Below are positions 35,334 through 43,036 of a DNA stretch of 64,000 nt, one piece after another. The notes under the pieces are model-generated. The model was not told the origin of the DNA. It was given only the letters and a program-made list of their open reading frames with translations, and did no database searches. Every line of letters begins with the position of its first letter. The stretch's first letter is position 1. The translations under genes were made by a program, and so were the position numbers. The DNA comes from Hymenobacter sp. BT18 (GTDB lineage Bacteria > Bacteroidota > Bacteroidia > Cytophagales > Hymenobacteraceae), in NCBI RefSeq assembly GCF_012273015.1, contig NZ_CP050954.1, positions 3,822,001 through 3,886,000 on the forward strand, in the 5' to 3' direction.

Positions 35334-36320
35334 TCAGTTATCCTGGTTGATCAGGTTCACTACCAGTGTTACCATCGTGTCTTTGTCTTCGGGCTTGCTT
35401 TCCGCAATAAGCAGCGTAAGTGCGACCAAGGCGTTGTCGGCGAGGCGGCGGGAGCCGTCGGGGTGGTAGAGGCAGCGGTTTCGGTCGAGAAACCACACAA
35501 ACAAGAAAGCCGCAATGCGCTTGTTACCATCCGAAAAGGAGTGGTTCTTCACCACGAAGTAAAGCAGGTTAGCCGCCTTTTCCTCCACGCTCGGGTATAG
35601 GTCTTCGCCGCCGAAGCTCTGGTAAATGCTGCGCACCGAGCTTTGAAAAGACGCATCTTTCTCGCGGCCGAACAGTACGCTGCCGCCAAACTGCTGACGC
35701 AGGCTGTGCACGGCTTCCAGGCCTGCTTCATAGGTTAGCTCAAAGGGCTCTTCCGTAGCAGTGCCGCGTACCTGCAGGCGCTGGTGGTCGTACTGGTCGA
35801 GCACGTCGAGGGCGCGGGCGTAGTCGCCCAGCACCCGCAGCAGCGCATCCGACTGGTCAGAGGTTAACTCCTGGTTGGTGGCTACTTCGCCTTGCAGCTG
35901 CACCAGCCGCTTGAGGTCGGCCAGCTGGCGGGCACTCTCACGCAGGCGCTGCTCGTTCAGCACGTAGCCCTGCACCAGATACTGGCGCAACACACCGGTA
36001 GCCCACTGCCGGAAGTGCGTCCCCCGCAGCGACTTCACCCGGTACCCGACCGATATAATCACGTCGAGGTTATAGTGCTTCACCCGGTAGTTTTTGCCAT
36101 CGGCGGCAGTTGTCAAGGATTCCTTGACAACTGTTGTTTCAGCAAGCTCACCATCTCGGAAGGCGTTACGCGTGTGCAGGCTGACGTTTTGCTTGGTCGT
36201 ATCAAACAGCTCCGCCATCTGGGCTTGCGTGAGCCATACGGTTTCGTTTTGCAGCTGCACTTCCAGCTGCGTTTCCCCGCTGGGTGATTGGTAAAGAAGG
36301 ATATCAGAAGTAGCGGACAT
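35334..36320 (-). CDS. RhuM-Fic/DOC fusion protein (putative toxin-like AMPylase)
   Basis: This 328-aa protein joins an N-terminal RhuM/virulence-type domain to a C-terminal Fic/DOC domain. The N-terminal text is VQLQNETVWLTQAQMAELFD, then HYNLDVIISVGYRVKSLRGT and FRQWATGVL. The intact Fic motif is HSFSDGNKR (His260), so catalysis (AMPylation or phosphorylation of a target) should be possible. No antitoxin-sized gene adjoins it, and no Fic-inhibitory (S/T)xxxE(G/N) helix was confidently placed. It is probably a mobile accessory gene. Confidence 0.9.
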   Translation of the reverse strand: MSATSDILLYQSPSGETQLEVQLQNETVWLTQAQMAELFDTTKQNVSLHTRNAFRDGELAETTVVKESLTTAADGKNYRVKHYNLDVIISVGYRVKSLRGTHFRQWATGVLRQYLVQGYVLNEQRLRESARQLADLKRLVQLQGEVATNQELTSDQSDALLRVLGDYARALDVLDQYDHQRLQVRGTATEEPFELTYEAGLEAVHSLRQQFGGSVLFGREKDASFQSSVRSIYQSFGGEDLYPSVEEKAANLLYFVVKNHSFSDGNKRIAAFLFVWFLDRNRCLYHPDGSRRLADNALVALTLLIAESKPEDKDTMVTLVVNLINQDN

Positions 36321-36433
36321 CTATAAAGTTGGCTAAGGTGATTGTCGAAAATAAAAAGTAAGCGCAGCCAAGCCGGCAACTAACAAGCTGATAACCGCTT
36401 GCCTGCTACAGGAACCGCACTGACTACGCCAGA

Positions 36434-37666
36434 TTACATCTGCTCCAGCAGCTCGTCGAACGTGCGCAGCAACTCGGCGCGGCTGTCCTCCGGTTCGGCT
36501 TCGAGGCGCTGCTCAAATACTTCGCGCTCCGTGAAATCGTGCAGGCTCCGGGTGAGGGGCTCTTGCGTTTCGTCCTCCTCCTGGCCAAGGGCGCGTAGTT
36601 TCACTAAGCGGAAGTGGCGGCGGGCCAGCACTTCCAGCTGATGGCGGTCCAGGGCCTGAATAACCTTCAGCAGGGCATCGGCTACTTCCAGCTGCGTCAG
36701 CTCCGAGTGAATCTGCACATCGGCCCAGGCCGGCAGCAGAAACCCCGTGTTGTCGTAGGTGGTGAGTCCCAGCGTGACTTCCTCCAGGCTGCCATGAAAC
36801 CGCACCAGGCGGCGGGCACCTGGTACCGGCAGGCTTTGCAGCTCGGCCAGCTTACCCTCCCGGAACTCCAGCAGCAGCACCTCTTTCGGGTGGTCGATTT
36901 CGGAAAATGAGAGCGGGATAGGCGAGCCGGAATACCGGATATGCTCGTTGCTGCCCACGCGCTGGGGGCGGTGAATGTGCCCTAGGGCTACGTAGTCGAA
37001 GATGCGGGGGAAGTGCTCGGCCGTGACCTGCCCCAGGTTACCCACGTGGATGGTGCGTTCCGAGTCGGAGGGGGCAGCACCGGCGGCGTACAGGTGCCCG
37101 GTGGCCAGCACGGGCAGGCCCATTTCCTTGAGCTGCCACACTTGCTCTACCTCGGCCAAGCGGGCGTAGTGGTCAGCAATGCCCTGCTTGATGCGGGCTT
37201 CGCGCTCCTCCGCCGTTTCGCCCGGCACGGAAAGGCGCACGTCCCGGTCGCGCAGAAAGGGCACGGCGCATACCACCAGGCCGGGTTTGCCGGCGGCATC
37301 GTCCAGCACCAGCACCTGATCCTCAAAGCAGTCGGGCACGCAGCCCACCACGTGCACGCGCAGGTGGCGCAGCAGCCGGGCCGGGGCATTGAGCGTGGCG
37401 GGGGAATCGTGGTTGCCGCCCACCACCACAATATCGCGGCAGCCCGTGCCGCGCATGTTCAGCAGGAAGGAATAGTACAGCTCCAGGGCTTGGTTGGAGG
37501 GCGAGCTGGTATCGAACACGTCACCGGCTACCACTAGCACGTCCACCCGTTGCGCGCGCACCGTTTCCACCAGCCAGTCCAGGAAATGGCGGTGCTCCTC
37601 GGTTCGTTCGTGGCCGCTGATAAAACGCTGACCCAGGTGCCAGTCGGCGGTGTGTAGTACGCGCAT
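36434..37666 (-). CDS. sbcD: Exonuclease SbcCD, nuclease subunit SbcD
   Basis: This 410-aa Mre11-type metallophosphoesterase has MRVLHTADWHLGQ (metal motif I), VLVVAGDVFDTSSPSN (II), VVVGGNHDSP (III), ATGHLYAAG and ALGHIHRPQ (IV and V). The C-terminal capping region (about 280-410) is less conserved. It partners with SbcC, encoded at 18810-22244. ATG 37666 is supported by a perfect TATCTTTG box that ends only six bases upstream, which suggests a very short or absent 5' leader. Confidence 0.95.
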   Translation of the reverse strand: MRVLHTADWHLGQRFISGHERTEEHRHFLDWLVETVRAQRVDVLVVAGDVFDTSSPSNQALELYYSFLLNMRGTGCRDIVVVGGNHDSPATLNAPARLLRHLRVHVVGCVPDCFEDQVLVLDDAAGKPGLVVCAVPFLRDRDVRLSVPGETAEEREARIKQGIADHYARLAEVEQVWQLKEMGLPVLATGHLYAAGAAPSDSERTIHVGNLGQVTAEHFPRIFDYVALGHIHRPQRVGSNEHIRYSGSPIPLSFSEIDHPKEVLLLEFREGKLAELQSLPVPGARRLVRFHGSLEEVTLGLTTYDNTGFLLPAWADVQIHSELTQLEVADALLKVIQALDRHQLEVLARRHFRLVKLRALGQEEDETQEPLTRSLHDFTEREVFEQRLEAEPEDSRAELLRTFDELLEQM

Positions 37667-37672
37667 AGTCGG

Positions 37673-37680
37673 CAAAGATA
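37673..37680 (-). promoter_or_regulatory. -7 box of the sbcD promoter
   Basis: TATCTTTG on the minus strand is an exact TAnnTTTG match. The ATG lies 6 bp downstream, so transcription would begin at about the start codon. Confidence 0.5.
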
Positions 37681-37718
37681 CAGCAGCTGCCTCTGGTTTC
37701 GCCCGTCTGGTGAAAAGC

Positions 37719-37756
37719 AAAAAGCCGGTCCGCAGGAGAATACCCGCAGACCGGCT
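37719..37756 (-). terminator. Terminator after the MBL-rhodanese gene
   Basis: On the minus strand an AGCCGGTCTGCGGG arm pairs imperfectly with CCTGCGGACCGGCT and is followed by TTTTTGC. Confidence 0.7.
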
Positions 37757-37778
37757 CCAGTGCTGGTGTAGCTACCCG

Positions 37779-39158
37779 TTAGTGAACGGGTTGTGGCTGA
37801 AACGTGCTGATGGCCTCGCCCAGATCATACACGGGCACGGTGGCCGGTAGCGTGGCCTGCACAATGCTACTGCCCGCCGCCGAGCGGTAGCCGCCGGCGC
37901 AGTGAATCAGGACGGGCTTGTCGGTCGGAATTTCGTGGGCCCGCTCCCGCAGCTCAGGCAGCGGAATGAGCAGGCTGTTGTCGAAGACGGGCTGCTGGGC
38001 CTCGGTGCGGTTGCGGATATCCACGATGGTGAAGTCCTGGGGCTGGCGGCGCACGTGCTCCACGTCGGTGGCGGGGGAGGTGGCGGGCAGCTCCCGGGGC
38101 GTGAGCAGGGCGCCTTTGATGTTGCCCTCGTAGCCAATCTTAGCCGCTTTACGGATAACGGTGTCGAGGGCAATCTGCGAATCGGCAATCAGGTAGAACG
38201 GCTCTTGCGGGCCGACCACCGAGCCAAGCCAGGTTTCAAACTTGCCCCCATCCATGAGGTTGATGGCGCCTGGCAAATGGCCCACGCGGAACTGCGCGGC
38301 CGGCCGGGTGTCAATGAGTACAATGCCCGGCTCTAATGCCGCTCCCGCCTGCAGGCGCGGCACGGCCCGTACGCTGTCTTCGAAGGGCAGGGCGCCCTGC
38401 TTGTTCAGGAGCACGTCGTGGCCGAAGTACTTGGGTACAAATGGCTGATCTTCCAGCAGCACCCGGATAAACTCCTCCTCCGACATGGGCTGGAGGGCGT
38501 AGTTGGTTTTCACTTCCTTGCCGATGGTGCTGTCGAGGTCGGTGCTGGTAGTTTTGCCGCACAGCGAGCCAGGGCCGTGCGCCGGATACACCCGCGTAGT
38601 GGCGGGCAGCGTCATCAGCTTCTGGCGGGTGCTGTGGTAGAGCTGGGCCGCCAGCTTCTCGCGGCTGTGGCCACCTACCAGGTCGGCTTCGCGCAGGTCG
38701 GGGCGGCCTACGTCGCCCACAAACAGGGTGTCGCCGGTGAATACGGCGCGGTGCTGGGCAAACTCGTCGATGAGCAGGACGCTGATGGAGTCGGGCGAGT
38801 GACCAGGGGTATTGATGGCGTGCAGCTCCACCGAGCCGATGCAGATACGCTGTCCGTCGTCGAAAGTCTGGTGCGGGTACGTGGCTTTCAGCAGCTTGCT
38901 CACGTAAATGGTGCCACCGGTTTCCTGGGCTATTTCCAGGTGGCTGCTCACAAAGTCGGCGTGGGGGTGGGTTTCAATGATGGCTACGATCTTGGCATCG
39001 TGCTCATCGGCGAAATCGTAGTAGGGTTGGGGGTCGCGGGCCGGGTCGATAATGGCTACCTGGCGGCCGCTGCGGATGGCGTAGCTGGCGTGGGCTAGGC
39101 CTTTGTCGTAAAACTGCTGAATTTGTACCGAGGTGGTACTACTGGGCAGAGGACTCAT
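37779..39158 (-). CDS. Persulfide-dioxygenase-like MBL-fold protein with two rhodanese domains
   Basis: The product has 459 aa. An N-terminal metallo-beta-lactamase fold (about 1-250) has THPHADFVSSH (His64, His66, Asp68) and VYPAHGPGSL. A degenerate rhodanese domain (about 265-360) and a C-terminal rhodanese with active-site CAGGYRSAAG (Cys420) follow. The order matches CstB-type persulfide dioxygenase/sulfurtransferases that detoxify sulfide and persulfides. An in-frame ATG at 39200 would leave only about a ten-base leader after the TATATTTG box, so ATG 39158 is preferred. It is divergent from the marR gene. Confidence 0.9.
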   Translation of the reverse strand: MSPLPSSTTSVQIQQFYDKGLAHASYAIRSGRQVAIIDPARDPQPYYDFADEHDAKIVAIIETHPHADFVSSHLEIAQETGGTIYVSKLLKATYPHQTFDDGQRICIGSVELHAINTPGHSPDSISVLLIDEFAQHRAVFTGDTLFVGDVGRPDLREADLVGGHSREKLAAQLYHSTRQKLMTLPATTRVYPAHGPGSLCGKTTSTDLDSTIGKEVKTNYALQPMSEEEFIRVLLEDQPFVPKYFGHDVLLNKQGALPFEDSVRAVPRLQAGAALEPGIVLIDTRPAAQFRVGHLPGAINLMDGGKFETWLGSVVGPQEPFYLIADSQIALDTVIRKAAKIGYEGNIKGALLTPRELPATSPATDVEHVRRQPQDFTIVDIRNRTEAQQPVFDNSLLIPLPELRERAHEIPTDKPVLIHCAGGYRSAAGSSIVQATLPATVPVYDLGEAISTFQPQPVH

Positions 39159-39216
39159 GGAGTGTTGGATGTGGTGGATGGCCCGTGGCCGGCGAGGCAT
39201 AGCTGGGGCATATGTT

Positions 39217-39224
39217 CAAATATA
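39217..39224 (-). promoter_or_regulatory. -7 box of the MBL-rhodanese promoter
   Basis: TATATTTG on the minus strand matches TAnnTTTG exactly. With transcription starting about 7 bp later, ATG 39158 has a roughly 50-base leader. Confidence 0.45.
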
Positions 39225-39330
39225 AGCAAGTGTGGTTTTGTTTGCACAGCCTAAACCTATTCCCGAGCAAAAGAAGGTGCTAGCATCCCCTCGACCTAAG
39301 AGACGGAAGAGGTCAAAAAATATTTTTTAA

Positions 39331-39345
39331 TGGTTGTACATACAA
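39331..39345 (+). promoter_or_regulatory. MarR-type operator O1
   Basis: TGGTTGTACATACAA (core TTGTACATACAA at 39334-39345) overlaps the expected -33 region of the marR promoter. The same 15 bp recurs in inverted orientation at 39830-39844. Confidence 0.65.
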
Positions 39346-39360
39346 TTAATAAATGCCTGC

Positions 39361-39368
39361 TATCTTTG
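39361..39368 (+). promoter_or_regulatory. -7 box of the marR promoter
   Basis: TATCTTTG is an exact TAnnTTTG match, 7 bp before ATG 39376 and 15 bp after operator O1. Confidence 0.5.
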
Positions 39369-39375
39369 GCCTATA

Positions 39376-39813
39376 ATGAACGACCAGAAGGATTCACCAC
39401 ACTGCAACTGTCTGTTCTTTTCGGCCAATGCTTTGGGTCGGTTGCTTACGGGCTTGGCCGATCAAGCATTCAGCACCACGGGCCTGGCTCCCAGCCTGGC
39501 TTTTGTCGTAATGAATGTCAACCGACAGCCCGGGATTCAGCCTTCGCAGTTGAGTGATATAATGAAGCTGACGCCTTCTACGGTTTCGCGGCTGGTAGAG
39601 AAGCTGGAATACCAGGGTTATCTGCGCCGCGAGGCGACGGGCCGCACCACTCAAGTGCAGCCCACCGATAAAGGACAAGCCATACAGCCGCAGTTGCAGG
39701 CTGCTTGGCGCAACCTCTATACCCGCTACTCTGATTTGATAGGAGTGGAAGCGGCCAAGCTGCTTACTCAACAGTCAAACGCAGCTATTCAAGCTCTGGA
39801 GAAAACGGAATAG
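39376..39813 (+). CDS. MarR-family transcriptional regulator with N-terminal Cys pair
   Basis: This 145-aa winged-helix repressor has its recognition region in IQPSQLSDIMKLTPSTVSRLVEKLEYQGYLRR, with the wing RREATGRTTQVQPTDKG. The N-terminus SPHCNCLFFSANALGRLL contains Cys10 and Cys12, a plausible thiol-redox or metal sensor. The divergent neighbour is a persulfide-dioxygenase-like gene, and a Rossmann oxidoreductase follows 64 bp downstream. Identical 15-bp sites occur before marR and before the oxidoreductase, so the regulator probably represses itself and that gene. Confidence 0.92.
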   Translation: MNDQKDSPHCNCLFFSANALGRLLTGLADQAFSTTGLAPSLAFVVMNVNRQPGIQPSQLSDIMKLTPSTVSRLVEKLEYQGYLRREATGRTTQVQPTDKGQAIQPQLQAAWRNLYTRYSDLIGVEAAKLLTQQSNAAIQALEKTE

Positions 39814-39829
39814 TTTTTTGTTCTAAAAC

Positions 39830-39844
39830 TTGTATGTACAACCA
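39830..39844 (+). promoter_or_regulatory. MarR-type operator O2
   Basis: TTGTATGTACAACCA is the exact reverse complement of O1 at 39331-39345. It lies 33 bp upstream of the oxidoreductase start codon. Confidence 0.65.
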
Positions 39845-39877
39845 AACAAAAAATTTCACTCTTTTCCCTGTGTTCTC

Positions 39878-40522
39878 ATGAAAATTGGAATTCTAGGTAC
39901 CGGCGCTGTAGGACAGACGCTGGGTGCCAAACTACTCTCCTTAGGCCACGAAGTGATGTTGGGCGCACGCCAAGCGGGCAACGAAAAGGCCATAACTTGG
40001 GTGCAGCAGCATGGTGGTAACGCGAGCGAAGGAGCCTTCGAAGATGCTGCCCAATTTGGGGAGCTACTGATCGTGGCTACGCTGGGCACGGGCACCGTGG
40101 CCGCCGTAACGCAGGCTGGTGCAGCAAATGCGGCTGGCAAACCTGTTATTGACCTGACCAACCCGCTGGACTTTTCCCAGGGAATGCCTCCGCAGCTGTT
40201 CGTAGGGCTTACCGACTCGTTGGGGGAGCAGGTACAGCGGGCTTTGCCGGGGGCCTACGTGGTGAAGACCTTGAATCTGGTCAACGTAGCCCAGATGATA
40301 GACCCAGCCTCGGCTAATGGGGGCGGGGAGCCAACGATGTTTTTATGTGGAGACAATGCAGCGGCCAAACAACAGGTAACGGCGGTGCTACAGCAACTGG
40401 GCTGGCGCCGTATTACCGATCTGGGTGGTATCAAGGAAGCACGCGCTACTGAGCCTTTTGTCCTCCTGTGGGTGCGCTACGGTATTGTTCACAATACTTG
40501 GACACACGCCCTGACGTTCTAA
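39878..40522 (+). CDS. NADPH-dependent F420 reductase-like Rossmann oxidoreductase
   Basis: This 214-aa protein begins MKIGILGTGAVGQTLGAKLL, an NADP-binding Rossmann motif. It continues GHEVMLGARQAGNEKA and VIDLTNPLDFSQG, then GAYVVKTLNLVNVAQM. This matches the F420-dependent NADP reductase/ferric-reductase-like family. In organisms without F420 the physiological substrate is unknown. The MarR operator O2 directly upstream makes it a likely target of the preceding regulator. ATG 39878 is chosen; the 16-codon upstream extension crosses the operator. Confidence 0.9.
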   Translation: MKIGILGTGAVGQTLGAKLLSLGHEVMLGARQAGNEKAITWVQQHGGNASEGAFEDAAQFGELLIVATLGTGTVAAVTQAGAANAAGKPVIDLTNPLDFSQGMPPQLFVGLTDSLGEQVQRALPGAYVVKTLNLVNVAQMIDPASANGGGEPTMFLCGDNAAAKQQVTAVLQQLGWRRITDLGGIKEARATEPFVLLWVRYGIVHNTWTHALTF

Positions 40523-40544
40523 AAAACTCTACTAAGCCTAGTAC

Positions 40545-40584
40545 GCAAAACCCCTCCGATCCTTGTGGTTCGGAGGGGTTTTGC
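40545..40584. terminator. Bidirectional terminator
   Basis: GCAAAACCCCTCCGA (40545-40559) and its exact reverse complement (40570-40584) surround a 10-nt loop. It serves the oxidoreductase and the convergent Spy-like gene. Confidence 0.85.
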
Positions 40585-40611
40585 ACGATTGAGGATAGGC
40601 GCACCCCTTGG

Positions 40612-41070
40612 CTACGATTGCGTTTTGCTCTTGGTCTTGCCCGCTTTCATTTTCTCCCGGCGCTGCTGTTGCTGCTCGTCACGGAGCTGGGCGTATTTAA
40701 TATGCTGCTCAGAGGTCAGCACGGCCTTCAGTTGCGTGTCGTATTTCTCCTTGGCTGCCTTCAGTTCGGGCAGGGCTGCCCGGCGGTCAGTGCTGGTGGC
40801 ATACTTCGTGCGGATAGCCTCGTTTTCTTGGCTTTGCGCCAGCAGGATGCCTTGTACTCTCGTGGCCTGCTCGGTGGAGAGAGCAAGCTCCCGGGTGAGG
40901 CGCTCCGTCATTCGCTGCGCCCGTAGCTCCGGGGTCAGGCGGCCGTGGTCCTGCCCACGGCCACCAGGGTAGCTGTTTTGAGCGGCGGGGGTGGGCGTGG
41001 AGGTGGTTTGCGCGGAGGCGGCCGCCACTGTGAGGGCCAGGGTGGTCAGCAAAACAAGCATCTTTTTCAT
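40612..41070 (-). CDS. Spy/CpxP-like periplasmic protein
   Basis: The product has 152 aa. A signal peptide (MKKMLVLLTTLALTVAAASA) and a short Thr/Pro linker precede a helical, highly charged body with two repeats of the Spy-like pattern. These are MTERLTRELALSTEQATRVQG and, later, YDTQLKAVLTSEQHIKYAQL. Such proteins are periplasmic chaperones or stress sensors. ATG 41070 gives the signal peptide; the upstream extension of 36 codons is rejected. Confidence 0.85.
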   Translation of the reverse strand: MKKMLVLLTTLALTVAAASAQTTSTPTPAAQNSYPGGRGQDHGRLTPELRAQRMTERLTRELALSTEQATRVQGILLAQSQENEAIRTKYATSTDRRAALPELKAAKEKYDTQLKAVLTSEQHIKYAQLRDEQQQQRREKMKAGKTKSKTQS

Positions 41071-41290
41071 GGAAGCGGAGTCTGTGGTTAGGTTTGTTGG
41101 CCGGTTAGAAGGCCCCGGCGCTGCCGGGTTTAATCCAGCCGGTCCGAAAATCCGGCTACTGGGCCTGCTCAAGTACAAAGCAGTCGGGGGAAACGGCTAT
41201 ATTCGGGCCATCTAGCCGTTTGCAGACGGCTTTTTCTGCTGATTTCATCATCTCTCACTCACCTCTTCTCTTTCTTTTCTCTTCTTTTCT

Positions 41291-42874
41291 ATGGCAAATA
41301 TTTTCGCCAAAAAGCCGCTGGCCATTCTGTTGGGCGAGGCCAACTCCTCCGGGGAAGGCACGCTGAAACGGACGCTGGGAGCGGCCAACCTGGTAGCCCT
41401 CGGCGTAGGCGCCATCATCGGGGCCGGCTTGTTTGTACGCACCGCCGCGGCTGCGGCGCAGGCATCGGGTCCGGGCGTCACGCTGGCTTTCATTGTCGCC
41501 GCTATTGGCTGCGCCTTTGCCGGGCTGTGCTACGCCGAGTTTGCGGCCATGATTCCCATTGCCGGCTCGGCCTACACCTACGCCTACACCACCATGGGCG
41601 AGTTTGTAGCTTGGGTTATCGGCTGGGCGCTTATTATGGAATATGCCCTGGGCGCCGCTACGGTGGCTATTGCCTGGAGTGAGTACCTGAACAAGCTCTT
41701 ACAGGTCTTTGGCACCAGTATACCCTACGCCTGGAGCCATTCTCCGCTGGAGAGTGCCGCCGTAAATGGCGTAATGGAGCACGGCATCATCAACCTGCCC
41801 GCCCTTTTCATCATTGTGATGCTGAGCTTGCTGCTGATTAAAGGCACGCAGGAATCGGCTACGTTCAACTCCATTATTGTTGTGGTAAAGGTGGCGATTG
41901 TGCTGATCTTTATTGCCGTGGGCTGGCAGTTCATCGACCCCGTCAACCACACACCTTACCTGATTCCTGAAAATGCCGAGCCCGTGAAAAACGCGGCGGG
42001 CGAAGTGGTACGCTCCTACGAGGCCTGGAACAAGCACGGCTGGGGTGGTATCCTGGGCGGGGCAGCCATTGTATTCTTCGCCTTCATTGGCTTCGACGCT
42101 GTGTCGACGGCAGCGCAGGAAGCCAAAAACCCCAAGCGGGATATGCCCATCGGCATCCTTGGTTCGCTGGCGGTGTGCACCGTGCTGTATATCCTGTTTG
42201 GCCACGTGCTGACTGGCGTTGCCAGCTGGCGCGAGTTTGCCGACCCGGCCAAGGGCGGCGAGGCTTCGGTAGCGTATGCCATTAAAGAGCACATGCCCGG
42301 TTTCGAGTGGCTGAGCACGGCCGTGACGGTGGCCATCTTGGCGGGTTTCTCCTCGGTTATTCTAGTAATGTTGATGGGGCAAAGCCGCGTGTTCTTCTCC
42401 ATGGCCAACGACGGGCTTATGCCGAAGGCCTTTTCGGAGCTGCACCCCAAGTTTCACACGCCTTACAAGTCGAACCTGGCCCTGCTGGTGTTCGTGGGGG
42501 CCTTCGCGGCTTTCGTGCCCGGCTCCCTGGCGGGTGATTTGACCTCGTTTGGCACCCTGCTGGCGTTTGTGCTGGTAAGCATTGGCGTCTGGCTCATGCG
42601 CCGCTCCGACCCCAACCAGCCCCGGCCGTTCCGTTCCCCGCTTTCATCGGCCAGCTTCCCGCTCGTGCCTATTCTGGGCGCCGTTATCTGCCTGGGCATG
42701 ATTGCAGCCCTCGACTACAACACGCTCAAACTAGCATTTATCTGGATGCTGCTGGGCTTTGTGGTGTATTTCCTCTACGGCAAGCGTAACTCCAAGCTGC
42801 AGCAGGGCATTGTGGTAGTGCCCACCGAGATGGAGGAGCAAGCCTTAATCGAGCCCGATGTGAACAACAAGTAA
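41291..42874 (+). CDS. APC-family amino-acid permease
   Basis: A 527-aa inner-membrane transporter with about 12-14 helices. The first-helix motif GVGAIIGAGLFVRTA, FAGLCYAEFAAMIPIAGSAYTY and FFAFIGFDAVSTAAQEAKNP are typical of the cationic-amino-acid (YfnA/CAT-like) branch of the APC superfamily. The substrate is probably an amino acid, with the exact one open. ATG 41291 is clear. A terminator follows at 42899-42934, so the gene is probably monocistronic. Confidence 0.94.
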   Translation: MANIFAKKPLAILLGEANSSGEGTLKRTLGAANLVALGVGAIIGAGLFVRTAAAAAQASGPGVTLAFIVAAIGCAFAGLCYAEFAAMIPIAGSAYTYAYTTMGEFVAWVIGWALIMEYALGAATVAIAWSEYLNKLLQVFGTSIPYAWSHSPLESAAVNGVMEHGIINLPALFIIVMLSLLLIKGTQESATFNSIIVVVKVAIVLIFIAVGWQFIDPVNHTPYLIPENAEPVKNAAGEVVRSYEAWNKHGWGGILGGAAIVFFAFIGFDAVSTAAQEAKNPKRDMPIGILGSLAVCTVLYILFGHVLTGVASWREFADPAKGGEASVAYAIKEHMPGFEWLSTAVTVAILAGFSSVILVMLMGQSRVFFSMANDGLMPKAFSELHPKFHTPYKSNLALLVFVGAFAAFVPGSLAGDLTSFGTLLAFVLVSIGVWLMRRSDPNQPRPFRSPLSSASFPLVPILGAVICLGMIAALDYNTLKLAFIWMLLGFVVYFLYGKRNSKLQQGIVVVPTEMEEQALIEPDVNNK

Positions 42875-42898
42875 CCGCTTGGGGCGCTGCCCCGCAAT

Positions 42899-42934
42899 AA
42901 AAGCCCCGGCCAAATCTTTGGTCGGGGCTTTTTT
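42899..42934 (+). terminator. Rho-independent terminator after the permease
   Basis: AAAAGCCCCG and CGGGGCTTTT arms surround a loop containing AAATCTTTGG, followed by a TTTTTT run. Confidence 0.85.
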
Positions 42935-43036
42935 ATGGTTGCTACCCAGCGGCGGCGTTGAATTTATTTGATCTGCGCCCGGGATTAGTGTGCAAGCAGG
43001 CGGAATAGTACATTGATGCAGATTTGACCTTTTCCC

